DNA from: Acetatifactor muris
GTDB lineage: Bacteria > Bacillota > Clostridia > Lachnospirales > Lachnospiraceae
DNA: 64,000 bases
NCBI RefSeq assembly: GCF_024623325.1
Contig: NZ_JANJZD010000001.1
Span: forward strand, 310,001-374,000
Reading direction: 5' to 3'
Made by a program: the position numbers and the translations under genes. Under the pieces are notes generated by a model. The model saw nothing but the letters and a program-made list of their open reading frames with translations, had not been told where the DNA came from and did not search any database. Positions 54,901 through 63,118 of the stretch are shown in pieces; the stretch's first letter is position 1; each line of letters opens with the position of its first letter.

Positions 54901-55794
54901 AAGGTATTTGCCACCAGAGCTTCGACAGATATGACTTCCGTGGAAAGTAAAGTGTATAAAACGGACAGTATCTATGTATGCCGGAACAGGACGGCCAGGC
55001 CCACCGTATTTATTCCTGTGTTCCCGGGGACCAACTGTGAGTATGACAGTGCAAAGGCATTCTCACAGGCCGGAGCCCATGTGGTGACCAGGATATTCCG
55101 CAATCGGACTGCTCAGGATATCCGGGAGTCTGTGGATGAATTTGAGAAGGCCATTGCACAGGCGCAGATTATCATGTTCCCCGGCGGCTTTTCCGCGGGC
55201 GATGAGCCGGACGGAAGTGCGAAATTTTTTGCCACTGCTTTCCAGAATGCGAAAATAAAGGAAGCGGTGAGGAAGCTGCTGGATGAGCGGGACGGACTGG
55301 CTCTGGGCATCTGCAATGGTTTCCAGGCGTTAATCAAGCTGGGGCTGGTGCCGCACGGCGAGATTGTGGGACAGAAGGAAGATTCCCCGACGCTGACCTT
55401 CAATACCATCAACAGACATATTTCCAAAATGGTGTATACGAAAGTTGTTTCCAATAAATCTCCCTGGCTTCAGGGGGCCGTTCCCGGCGGTGTCTACTGT
55501 ACCCCTGCCTCTCATGGAGAAGGTCGGTTTGTGGCGCCGAAGGAGTGGCTTGACAGGCTCTTCGCAGGCGGCCAGGTGGCTACCCAGTATTCTGATCAGG
55601 ACGGCAATGTGTCCATGGATGAGGAATACAATATCAATGGTTCCTACTGTGCCATAGAGGGGATTACCTCGCCGGACGGCAGATGCTTCGGCAAGATGGC
55701 CCATGTGGAGAGACGGGGCGACGGTGTGGCCCTGAACATTTACGGCCAGCAGGATCTGAAGGTTTTTGAATCCGGGGTGGCATATTTCAGATGA
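51985..55794 (+). CDS. purL: Phosphoribosylformylglycinamidine synthase, single-chain
   Basis: A 1269-residue fused PurL that turns FGAR into FGAM using glutamine and ATP. The N-terminal PurS-like part is followed by two AIRS-type halves (SDHCRHTTFSTEL, then FFKNETHNHPTEIEPFGGAAT, then a second with SIGGKDSMSGTFND). The C-terminal glutaminase has FPGTNCEYDSAK, the nucleophile Cys in LGICNGFQAL and the His/Glu of ASHGEGRF. The ATG at 51985 fits GGAGG at 9 bases; the ATG at 51979 is too close. It stands apart from the purE-M-N-D operon. Confidence 0.95.
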   Translation: MVRRIYVEKKKPFAVKAKELREDIESFLGIRVEGVRVFIRYDVENISEEVFGQACRTVFSEPPVDDLYEETLEIPAGARVFSVEYLPGQFDQRADSAVQCVQFLKEEEEPVIRTAVTYMILGEITEEAFSRIKAYCINPVDSRETDEIRPDTLITKYEEPADVVVLEGFARMSGEALKELYTSLSLAMTFKDFQHIQKYFREDEKRDPSMTEIRVLDTYWSDHCRHTTFSTELKDVEFGEGYYRFPIETTYHSYLDTREEIYGDRAKEGHSGGKFICLMDLALMAMKKLKKEGKLADMEESDEINACSVVVPVEMDYGDHKETEEWLVFFKNETHNHPTEIEPFGGAATCLGGAIRDPLSGRGYVYQAMRVTGAADPTVPVAETLKGKLPQKKLVRGAADGYSSYGNQIGLATGFVKEIYHPAYVAKRMEIGAVMGAAPRKNVIRETSDPGDIIILLGGRTGRDGCGGATGSSKVHTESSIETCGAEVQKGNAPTERKIQRLFRREEVSRIIKKCNDFGAGGVSVAIGELADGLTVDLDKVPKKYAGLDGTELAISESQERMAVVVDPADVDKFLAYAGEENLEAVAVAVVTEEPRLVLNWRGRKIVDLKRAFLDTNGAHQETKVKVDIPDEKENYLRKTAVPAVKESLEKGDVKQAWLALLNDLNVCSQKGLVEIFDASIGAGSVLMPYGGKYQLTETQTMVAKLPVLEGSTDVVTMMSYGFDPCLSSWSPYHGAVYAVVESMAKIVASGGDCSGIRFTFQEYFRRMTEDPARWSQPFAALLGAYDAQIGFGLPSIGGKDSMSGTFNDIDVPPTLVSFAVDVAKYGEIVTPELKRAGSRLVRFVIEKDEFDIPVYDAVMGLYDYIYRLMKEKKVLSAYALDAKGVAAAVSKMAFGNKLGVCVDSDVKAETLFENGLGDILVEVSPDVLAEIRESDYDYMVTGTVSAESVFTFGEVRIEMEEALNAWTSRLEKVFATRASTDMTSVESKVYKTDSIYVCRNRTARPTVFIPVFPGTNCEYDSAKAFSQAGAHVVTRIFRNRTAQDIRESVDEFEKAIAQAQIIMFPGGFSAGDEPDGSAKFFATAFQNAKIKEAVRKLLDERDGLALGICNGFQALIKLGLVPHGEIVGQKEDSPTLTFNTINRHISKMVYTKVVSNKSPWLQGAVPGGVYCTPASHGEGRFVAPKEWLDRLFAGGQVATQYSDQDGNVSMDEEYNINGSYCAIEGITSPDGRCFGKMAHVERRGDGVALNIYGQQDLKVFESGVAYFR

Positions 55795-55811
55795 GATTAC
55801 AATAAATTTAC

Positions 55812-55858
55812 ATGACCTTGTAGAGAGGAAATCTCCTTTCTATGAGGTCATTTTTTTC
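55812..55858 (+). terminator. Terminator after purL
   Basis: ATGACCT (55812-55818) pairs with AGGTCAT (55845-55851) around an inner TAGAGAGGA/CTCCTTTCTA stem, followed by TTTTTTT. It overlaps the end of the convergent AraC gene and may stop transcription from both sides. Confidence 0.88.
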
Positions 55859-56690
55859 CCCGATTCCCATGAAACATTCCGGGAGAGATTCCCGTAAATT
55901 TTTTGAATACACGGCTGAAATAGAGAGGATCCTGATATCCCACCAGCCTGGCCACTTCGGACACGGACAGGCTTTCGGTGAGAAGCAGCTCTTTGGCACG
56001 CTCCACGCGCAGGCCGGTGAGAAAACGAACGGGGGAGACGCCGACGGCGTCCTTAAAACGGTGAGAAAAATGGTCAACGCCCAGATGGCAGAAATCTGCC
56101 ATGGCGCGGATGTCCCAGTTGTCCATATAATGTCTGTGCAACTGTGTAATGAGACGGTCTATGGGGGGATTATCGGTCTGCGCGCTGTCCTGGACATGCA
56201 TAAAACGGTTGAACAGTGCCAGAAGCCTGTGAAAATCCGCTCCGACGACATCCTGAAATCGGAACTTGTGAAGCTGCAGTTCCAGGATGATTTCTTCAAA
56301 TACCTGTTTCAGGGCAGGATGGATTCCAATATGAGAATCCCGAATCTGAAAGGAAGAAAGAAGGGAGGGAATGTCACTTCCCGAAAAATGAATCCAGTAG
56401 ATTTCCGGATTCTCTTCCGCCAGATAGGTGTAGACCTGAGGCTCATGAGGGGGATAGAGAATGAGGCTGCCGGCAGGCACTTTTTCCCACACGCCGCCTC
56501 TCAGAAAATGCCCGCAGCCCTCACAGAGATAGAGCAGCTGGTAATCGGAGCGGCCCTCGGGACGGCGGACAGAGAAGTCTTTGCTGAAATGATACTGATG
56601 GCCGCAGCTGACTACAAAGAGGGGAAGCAGGGCATCTTCCGGGAGAAGGTAATCTCCTGTACTGTGGGAACGGGCGGTGATACGGATCAT
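55848..56690 (-). CDS. AraC-family transcriptional regulator
   Basis: A 280-residue regulator: an N-terminal cupin-like sensor (LLYLCEGCGHFLRGG, then VPAGSLILYPPHEPQVY) and a C-terminal double HTH (DIRAMADFCHLGVDHFSHRFK, then SVSEVARLVGYQDPLYFSRVFKKFTGISP). The ATG at 56690 follows a perfect AAGGAGG; an in-frame extension to 56789 would cross the probable operator and is rejected. It diverges from the glycerophosphodiesterase/sulfatase genes and probably controls them. Confidence 0.92.
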   Translation of the reverse strand: MIRITARSHSTGDYLLPEDALLPLFVVSCGHQYHFSKDFSVRRPEGRSDYQLLYLCEGCGHFLRGGVWEKVPAGSLILYPPHEPQVYTYLAEENPEIYWIHFSGSDIPSLLSSFQIRDSHIGIHPALKQVFEEIILELQLHKFRFQDVVGADFHRLLALFNRFMHVQDSAQTDNPPIDRLITQLHRHYMDNWDIRAMADFCHLGVDHFSHRFKDAVGVSPVRFLTGLRVERAKELLLTESLSVSEVARLVGYQDPLYFSRVFKKFTGISPGMFHGNRGKK

Positions 56691-56726
56691 AGATTGCCTC
56701 CTTAAAGCAGAATTATCCATATAGGC

Positions 56727-56784
56727 AACATAATATGGTATGGAATATACGCGGCGGTATAGTGTACTATAGTAACATAATATG
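56727..56784. promoter_or_regulatory. Candidate AraC operator region
   Basis: Two identical AACATAATATG words (56727-56737 and 56774-56784) lie 47 bases apart, and a perfect dyad TATAGT-GT-ACTATA (56758-56771) lies just before the second. The site is between the AraC gene and the divergent catabolic genes. Paired direct repeats are typical of AraC binding sites. Confidence 0.5.
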
Positions 56785-56948
56785 AGCATTTTACCATGAA
56801 GACAGGAAGAAAGTAAACACAGAAATATGAATATTTGGCGGGGGAGCTGCCTGCAGATGTCTCCCGCCGACAGATTGCAGTGACTGACTTCATGGAAGGC
56901 GCTGTCTGAACGGTCAGAGAGATACAGAAAATTTCAGGAGGAACGCGG

Positions 56949-57815
56949 ATGAAGGACTGGGAAAGAACGAGGAAGTGGCTGGCTGATATGGATGACAGGG
57001 AGATTAAGCTTGCCTCCCACCGGGGGAAATTCTCCTCCAGCGTGATAGAGAATACCTCACTGGCCTTTCTCACGGCAATCGGAGAAGGGGCGGATATTGT
57101 GGAGATGGACTTGGACCTGACCAGAGACGGGATTCTGACAGGACATCATGACAGAACTATGAAGCGGTTATTTTCCCATGAGGGAAAGATTGCGGATTAC
57201 ACATGGGAAGAAATCAGGCAGATGCCCCTTTATAATTATCTGGGAGAGGTGAATGTGACAGGGCTGGAGACCTTTGAGGAGATTCTGCGTAACCTGAAGG
57301 GTAAGACGGTAATGGCGCTGGACAAGTGCTGGGACCACTGGGATGCGGTATATGAAGAGCTGGTGAAGGCAGATATGGTGGGGCAGGCAATTTTCAAATT
57401 TCCTGTATGGAATCAGCAGGCGGCGAAATGGGCGTCTGATCATGGAGACTGTATGTTCATTCCCATGGTGAAGGATGCGGAATATCTGAAGGACGTGGAG
57501 ATGCTCCGGAGAAAAATGCCGATTGTGGCGGTGGAGACAGTGCCTCAGAGCCCGGAGGACAGCCTTTTTGCGGAGGATACTTTCGCCTGGATAAAGGACC
57601 GCCATATGAAGGTGTGGTGCAATTCCCTGAGCCTGGCCAGGCGTCTGGTATACGGCGCAGGTTATGATGATTTGAAGTCCCTGGCCTGCGGAGGTGCGGC
57701 AGGCTGGGGTGTCCTGGCGCAAAAAGGAGTGGACATCATTCAGACGGACTGGCCGGCGGAGGCAGATACTTTTTTGAAGACAATTCACAGAAGAGGCCAT
57801 GTTTCAGCGGTCTGA
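56949..57815 (+). CDS. Glycerophosphodiester phosphodiesterase family protein
   Basis: A 288-residue TIM-barrel phosphodiesterase. Catalytic HR at residues 24-25 (SHRGKF), metal-binding Glu and Asp in IVEMDLDLTRDG and the general-acid His in TGHHDRT are visible, and IIQTDWPAE closes the barrel. Members cleave glycerophosphodiesters to glycerol-3-phosphate and an alcohol. No signal peptide is seen, so it should be cytoplasmic. AGGAGG precedes the ATG. First gene of the putative catabolic cluster. Confidence 0.85.
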   Translation: MKDWERTRKWLADMDDREIKLASHRGKFSSSVIENTSLAFLTAIGEGADIVEMDLDLTRDGILTGHHDRTMKRLFSHEGKIADYTWEEIRQMPLYNYLGEVNVTGLETFEEILRNLKGKTVMALDKCWDHWDAVYEELVKADMVGQAIFKFPVWNQQAAKWASDHGDCMFIPMVKDAEYLKDVEMLRRKMPIVAVETVPQSPEDSLFAEDTFAWIKDRHMKVWCNSLSLARRLVYGAGYDDLKSLACGGAAGWGVLAQKGVDIIQTDWPAEADTFLKTIHRRGHVSAV

Positions 57816-57928
57816 ACCGGCCTGGACCAGAGCAGCGGGATATCATGTGAGAAAGAAGAAAGCAGTCCCTGAAGAATCAGGCTGAGAAAAGAGGTTCATA
57901 AAAAGTGTGTTATGGGGAAGGGAAAAGG

Positions 57929-59434
57929 ATGGAGAAGAGAAAGAAGCAGCTGATATTTTTGATGACAGACACCACCAGAAAGGACATGCTGGGATGTTAT
58001 GGAGATGCGCGGATGCGGACGCCAAATCTGGATGAACTGGCGGAAGAAGGGATCCGTTATGAGAATGCCTATTCCTGTCAGCCAGTGTGTGGTCCTGCAA
58101 GAAGCGCTGTCTTTACCGGCACATTTCCACACACCAACGGCATGGTGACGAATTCCGTTGCCATGGGGGCTAATGTGAAAACCATCGGCCAGAGACTGAC
58201 AGATGCGGGGATTCACTGTGGCTACATCGGGAAATGGCATCTGGATGGAGGGGATTATTTCGGACTGGGCAGATGTCCGGAGGGGTGGGATTCTGCCTAC
58301 TGGTATGATATGCGCTGTTATCTGGAGGAGATGACAGAGGAGGAGAGAGTAAAATCCAGGATACGGGAGACCTCCTACGGGGATGATATGACGGAAGAAT
58401 TTACGTATGCTCACAGATGTACAGACAGGGCTTTGAGATTCCTGGAGGAATATGGGGAGGAGGATTTCTTTTTAACGGTATCCTATGACGAACCTCATGG
58501 GCCGTCTCTCTGTCCGAAGCCCTTTTCTGCCATGTACAGAGGGTTTCAATATGAGGACAGTCCTGCATTTCACGACGACCTTATGGGAAAGCCTCTGATG
58601 CAGAGACTTTGGGCGGGGGAGAACCGGAAGGCGACCTCGGAAGAACTGAGAAAGCCGGGCGGAAGGCTGGAGCTGCTTTTGGGATGTAATTCTTTCGCAG
58701 ATTATGAGATGGGAAGAATTCTGAAGGTTCTGAAGGAGAAGCTGCCGGATGCCATGATTATCTATACCTCGGACCACGGTGCCATGCTCGGCGCTCACCG
58801 GCTGTCGGCGAAAAATGCTTCCATGTATCGGGAAGTGGCCAATGTTCCGCTGATTATCAAGGGCGGGGAGCGTGCCAGGGTGGTGGAGGCGCCCGCATCC
58901 CATATTGATCTGGCGCCGACCATTCTGGAATATTTCGGACAGCCCATACCAAAGCTTCTGGAAGGGAAAAGCATGCTTGCCCAGATTTATGATACGTCTG
59001 TGACTGTCAATGACACAGTGTACACGGAATTTACCCGATATGAGGCAGACCATGACGGATTCGGCGGCCTTCAGATGATGCGGGCCGCCACGGACGGCCG
59101 CTATAAACTGGTGATTCACCTGCTGGATACGGATGAATTTTATGATACCCGGACAGACCCTTATGAGGTGGAGAATCGGATTGAGGATCCGGAATGTGCC
59201 GGTATACGCAACAGGCTTCATGACAGAATTCTGGAACATATGAACGATACCAGAGATCTGTACCGGGGATACCAGTGGGCCTGCAGACCCTGGAGACCGG
59301 AGAAGAAGCCGTCCTGGGAAAATGACGGGTATACCCGTCAGAGAGAGAATGAAGAATATGAGCCCAGGCAGTTGGATTATGATACAGGTCTTGAGATGAA
59401 AGAGGCTGTCCGGAGGAAGAAAGTGAAGAAGTGA
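57929..59434 (+). CDS. Sulfatase (formylglycine-dependent, Cys type)
   Basis: A 501-residue sulfatase. The modification site C54-G-P-A-R58 matches CxPxR, where Cys is oxidised to formylglycine; the metal-binding Asp near residue 14 (FLMTDTTRKDM) and TSDHGAMLG are also present. No signal peptide is seen. The neighbouring gene, which overlaps the stop by four bases, encodes an anaerobic sulfatase maturase, the enzyme needed to activate it. The substrate is unknown; in gut anaerobes such pairs act on sulfated glycans. Start chosen at 57929, where GGGGAAGGG lies upstream; a GTG at 57905 is the alternative. Confidence 0.9.
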   Translation: MEKRKKQLIFLMTDTTRKDMLGCYGDARMRTPNLDELAEEGIRYENAYSCQPVCGPARSAVFTGTFPHTNGMVTNSVAMGANVKTIGQRLTDAGIHCGYIGKWHLDGGDYFGLGRCPEGWDSAYWYDMRCYLEEMTEEERVKSRIRETSYGDDMTEEFTYAHRCTDRALRFLEEYGEEDFFLTVSYDEPHGPSLCPKPFSAMYRGFQYEDSPAFHDDLMGKPLMQRLWAGENRKATSEELRKPGGRLELLLGCNSFADYEMGRILKVLKEKLPDAMIIYTSDHGAMLGAHRLSAKNASMYREVANVPLIIKGGERARVVEAPASHIDLAPTILEYFGQPIPKLLEGKSMLAQIYDTSVTVNDTVYTEFTRYEADHDGFGGLQMMRAATDGRYKLVIHLLDTDEFYDTRTDPYEVENRIEDPECAGIRNRLHDRILEHMNDTRDLYRGYQWACRPWRPEKKPSWENDGYTRQRENEEYEPRQLDYDTGLEMKEAVRRKKVKK

Positions 59435-60558
59435 TGCGGAATACAATTCATGTGATGATTAAACCGGCCGGCGGCCTCTGCAATCTGCGGTGTAAATATT
59501 GCTTTTATGCGGATGAAATGCATAAGCGGAAGACAGAAAGCTATGGGATGATGACAGAGCAGACGCTGGAACAGATCATTTCAAAAACCCTTGCCGGGGC
59601 GAAGGAGCAATGTTTCTTCGTCTTTCAGGGCGGGGAGCCTACATTGGCGGGAATTTCCTTTTTCCAGAGAGCAATTGCACTTGCAGAACGGTATAATGTC
59701 AACAGATGTGCGGTGGAATACGCCCTGCAGACCAATGCCACGCTTCTGGATGATGTCTGGTGCAGATTTTTCGCGGAAAAGCATTTTCTGATCGGGGTGT
59801 CTCTGGACGGGACGAAAGAGATTCATGATGCCAACAGGATAGACGCGGACGGAAACGGTACTTATGACAGGGTTGTGGAAGGCATTCGGCTTCTGGAAAA
59901 GCATAAGGCAGAATTCAATATTCTCACGGTTCTGACAGGAAGCTGCGCCGGGAATTTCCGGAAGATATACCAACAGTATGAGAATAACGGATGGCACTAT
60001 CAGCAGTACATTCCCTGCCTGGAACCTGTTGGGGAAAAAAGAGGAGGGCACTCCTGGTCTCTGACGCCGAAACGATACGCACAATATCTGCGGACGGCAT
60101 TTGACTGCTGGTATTGGGATGCCATATCAGGGAAGAAGAAATATAATCGGTATTTTGACAATCTGCTCTTGAGAATGGACGGGCAGCATCCGGAAGCCTG
60201 CGGCATGAGCGGCCACTGTTCCATACAGTATGCGGTGGAGGCGGACGGCAGCGTATATCCCTGCGATTTCTATATGCTGGATGAATACCGGCTGGGAAAT
60301 CTGAATACAGACAGCTATGACGAACTGGACAGGCGGAGAAGGGAACTGAAGTTTATGGAGGAGAGTCTCGCAGTACATCCGGACTGTGAGTCGTGTAAAT
60401 GGAAAGCATTGTGCCGTGGCGGATGCCGCAGAGACAGGGATTATTTTGAACAGGGCATGGGGAAAAACTGTTATTGCGATGCATACAGAGAATTTTTCCC
60501 TTATGCATGGCCCAGGCTGCAGCTGCTTTACCGGAGTCTTCTGGCCGCAATTGAATAA
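59431..60558 (+). CDS. Anaerobic sulfatase-maturating enzyme (radical SAM)
   Basis: A 375-residue radical SAM protein with CNLRCKYC (C17, C21, C24) for the SAM iron-sulfur cluster and Cys-rich C-terminal segments (CGMSGHCS, YPCDFYM, CESCKWKALCRGGC) for two auxiliary clusters, as in anSME. It oxidises the sulfatase active-site Cys or Ser to formylglycine without oxygen, which fits an anaerobe. It overlaps the sulfatase gene, so its client is probably that protein. Confidence 0.93.
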   Translation: MMRNTIHVMIKPAGGLCNLRCKYCFYADEMHKRKTESYGMMTEQTLEQIISKTLAGAKEQCFFVFQGGEPTLAGISFFQRAIALAERYNVNRCAVEYALQTNATLLDDVWCRFFAEKHFLIGVSLDGTKEIHDANRIDADGNGTYDRVVEGIRLLEKHKAEFNILTVLTGSCAGNFRKIYQQYENNGWHYQQYIPCLEPVGEKRGGHSWSLTPKRYAQYLRTAFDCWYWDAISGKKKYNRYFDNLLLRMDGQHPEACGMSGHCSIQYAVEADGSVYPCDFYMLDEYRLGNLNTDSYDELDRRRRELKFMEESLAVHPDCESCKWKALCRGGCRRDRDYFEQGMGKNCYCDAYREFFPYAWPRLQLLYRSLLAAIE

Positions 60559-60702
60559 GTTTAAAAAGCGCAGATATGTTATTGGCAGAATCGGGTATAC
60601 TGAGAGAAGGAATGACAGCAGTTCGTACAGGAGCGGAACGATTGCAGGAAAAAGTCAGATGCTCCCAATAGGAATCTGGTTGTGACAGGAGGAAAATATA
60701 AT

Positions 60703-62976
60703 ATGCGCAAAACAATCAACTTAAATCAAAACTGGAGGTTTATCCGGGAAGATGCGGGTCTGCCGGAGATGCTGCCCCTGGAGTGGCAGGCAGTGGATTT
60801 ACCGCACACCTGGAACGCGGTGGACGGACATGACGGAAACGGCAGTTATTATCGGGGGAAATGTTGGTATGCCAGAAGCTTTCAGACGCCCGAACAGCCT
60901 CTTCCGGGCGGCAGGGTATATGTGGAGATCCCGGCGGCCGGGCAGCAGGCGTGGGTCTATGTAAATGGCCGGCAGGCCGTATATCATGAGGGCGGCTATT
61001 CCGCTTTCCGGGCGGACATTACCAGGCTGTGTACAAAAGAGGGAGAGAATCTCCTGGTGATTGCCTGCAGCAATGAGAATAAGAGCAGTGTATATCCGCA
61101 GGCGGCGGACTTTACCTTTTACGGCGGTCTGTACAGAGGGGTTAATCTGATCAGTGTGCCGGAAACCCATTTCGACCTGGACTATTACGGAGGGCCGGGA
61201 CTGCAGGTGACGCCGAAGCCCTGTGATGACGGGGGAGCAACTTTTGAGCTGGTCTCCTGGGTGACAAAGCCGGACGAGAATTTTACAGTGCTGTATTCCA
61301 TTCTGAATGAGAGGGGAATGGAAGTGGCTTCCGCGGTGCGGCCGGCGGATCAGACGAAAGTGACAGTCTATGTGCCGGACGCGAAAGCGTGGAATATCAG
61401 TGCTCCCTGTCTGTATACAGTGACGGCCACATTACAGAGAAGAAACGAGGCTTATGATGAAGTGTCAGTGCGGGCCGGCGTGAGAAGCTTTTCCTGTGAC
61501 GCGGACATGGGATTCTGTATCAACGGTGTCTGGACGCCGCTGCGGGGGGTGAGTCGTCATCAGGACCGGCTTTACCAGGGCAATGCCCTGACCAGGGAAG
61601 ACCATTTTGAGGATGCGCGGATGATCAGGGAACTGGGAGCCAACACAATCCGACTGGCACATTATCAGCATTCCCAGGACTTCTATGACGCCTGTGATGA
61701 GCTGGGATTTATCGTCTGGGCCGAGATTCCCTTTATCAGTGTCATGAATCAGGATCCCGCAGCCCATCAGAACTGCATCAGCCAGATGAAAGAGCTGATT
61801 ATCCAGAATTATAATCATCCATCCATTTGCTTCTGGGGGGTGTCCAATGAAATCCTCATCGGGGGGATCTCCGACCAGCTGGTGGAAAATCACAGAGAAC
61901 TGAATGCATTGTGTAAAGAACTTGACCCCACCCGCCTGACTGCAATCGCCCATGTGTCCATGACGCCGGAGCAGAGTCCCATGCACGGAATCACGGATGT
62001 GGAGAGCTACAATCACTATTTTGGCTGGTATGGGGGAAAAATGGAGGACAACGGGCCCTGGCTTGACAATTTTCACAGAGTGCACCCGGAAATCTGTCTG
62101 GGTCTGTCTGAATACGGTTGTGAAGGGATTGTCACCTATCATGGTCCGAACCCGGCCTGCAAGGATTACAGCGAGGAATATCAGGCGCTTTACCATGAGC
62201 ATATGGCGAAGGTGCTGGAGGAACGGCCCTGGATCTGGTCCAGCCATGTGTGGAACATGTTCGATTTCGGCTGTGCGGCGCGAAACGAAGGCGGTGTGGC
62301 AGGCAGGAACAATAAAGGCCTGGTGACCATGGACAGGAAGACGAAGAAAGACAGCTATTATATTTACCAGGCGTACTGGAGTGAAATGCCGATGATTCAT
62401 CTCTGCGGCAGGCGCTATGCCAGGCGGGCGGGGGAGACCACACAGATTAAAGTATACTCCAATCAGCCGAAGGTTACGCTGTACCTCAACGGGAAGCCGG
62501 CGGCGGTACAGACGAACAGTAAAGTGTTCACATTTCAGGTGGCCCTGGAGGAAGGATTCAATATTGTGACCGCGGAGGCGGGAGGAATCAGGGACAGTAT
62601 GACACTGGAAAAGGTAGAGAAGGAACCGTCCATCTATGTGCTGCCTGAAGTAAACGAAAGAGCGGAGGGTGTTGCAAACTGGTTTAAGCTGGCGGGCAAT
62701 CTGGACCTGAAGGCGCCTATGGAATTCCCGGAAGGAAAATACAGTGTCAGGGATACCATGGAGGAACTTGCCGAATGCCCGGAAGCTCTGGAGATTGTCA
62801 CAAATGCTGTGAAGCTGGCCACAAATATGAAGCTTGCTCCCGGAGAGGGCATGTGGGATATGATGAAGGCCATGACGCCGGAGGATATGTGCCGGATGGC
62901 GGGAGCCATGATGCCGGAAGGCTTTGTGGAAAGTCTCAATGCGAAATTAATCCGGATAGACAAAAGGCAGTCATGA
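60703..62976 (+). CDS. GH2 family beta-glycosidase (beta-glucuronidase or beta-galactosidase)
   Basis: A 757-residue GH2 enzyme: N-terminal sugar-binding jelly-roll with LPHTWNAVDG, an Ig-like domain, and a TIM-barrel catalytic domain with acid/base E383 (GVSNEI) and nucleophile E470 (LSEYG). Residues 536-538 read N-N-K in a position that resembles the N-x-K carboxylate-binding motif of beta-glucuronidases, but similar words occur in other GH2 enzymes. No signal peptide is seen. The adjacent uxuA favours glucuronide cleavage. ACAGGAGGAAAA precedes the ATG at 60703. Confidence 0.85.
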   Translation: MRKTINLNQNWRFIREDAGLPEMLPLEWQAVDLPHTWNAVDGHDGNGSYYRGKCWYARSFQTPEQPLPGGRVYVEIPAAGQQAWVYVNGRQAVYHEGGYSAFRADITRLCTKEGENLLVIACSNENKSSVYPQAADFTFYGGLYRGVNLISVPETHFDLDYYGGPGLQVTPKPCDDGGATFELVSWVTKPDENFTVLYSILNERGMEVASAVRPADQTKVTVYVPDAKAWNISAPCLYTVTATLQRRNEAYDEVSVRAGVRSFSCDADMGFCINGVWTPLRGVSRHQDRLYQGNALTREDHFEDARMIRELGANTIRLAHYQHSQDFYDACDELGFIVWAEIPFISVMNQDPAAHQNCISQMKELIIQNYNHPSICFWGVSNEILIGGISDQLVENHRELNALCKELDPTRLTAIAHVSMTPEQSPMHGITDVESYNHYFGWYGGKMEDNGPWLDNFHRVHPEICLGLSEYGCEGIVTYHGPNPACKDYSEEYQALYHEHMAKVLEERPWIWSSHVWNMFDFGCAARNEGGVAGRNNKGLVTMDRKTKKDSYYIYQAYWSEMPMIHLCGRRYARRAGETTQIKVYSNQPKVTLYLNGKPAAVQTNSKVFTFQVALEEGFNIVTAEAGGIRDSMTLEKVEKEPSIYVLPEVNERAEGVANWFKLAGNLDLKAPMEFPEGKYSVRDTMEELAECPEALEIVTNAVKLATNMKLAPGEGMWDMMKAMTPEDMCRMAGAMMPEGFVESLNAKLIRIDKRQS

Positions 62977-63039
62977 TAAGTCATAGATTGGATAATTGCA
63001 GAAAATCAGATAAAAATCAAAGGAGTGCCCCATAAGGCA

Positions 63040-63068
63040 TTGCCCGATATGGAAAAAATTGGTATAAT
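63040..63068 (+). promoter_or_regulatory. Promoter of uxuA
   Basis: TTGCCC (63040-63045), 17-bp spacer, TATAAT (63063-63068), 50 bases ahead of the uxuA start. Confidence 0.75.
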
Positions 63069-63118
63069 ATCTGAGACAGAAGCAGGACTGCTGTACGACA
63101 ATGTGAAGGAGGTTTTTT

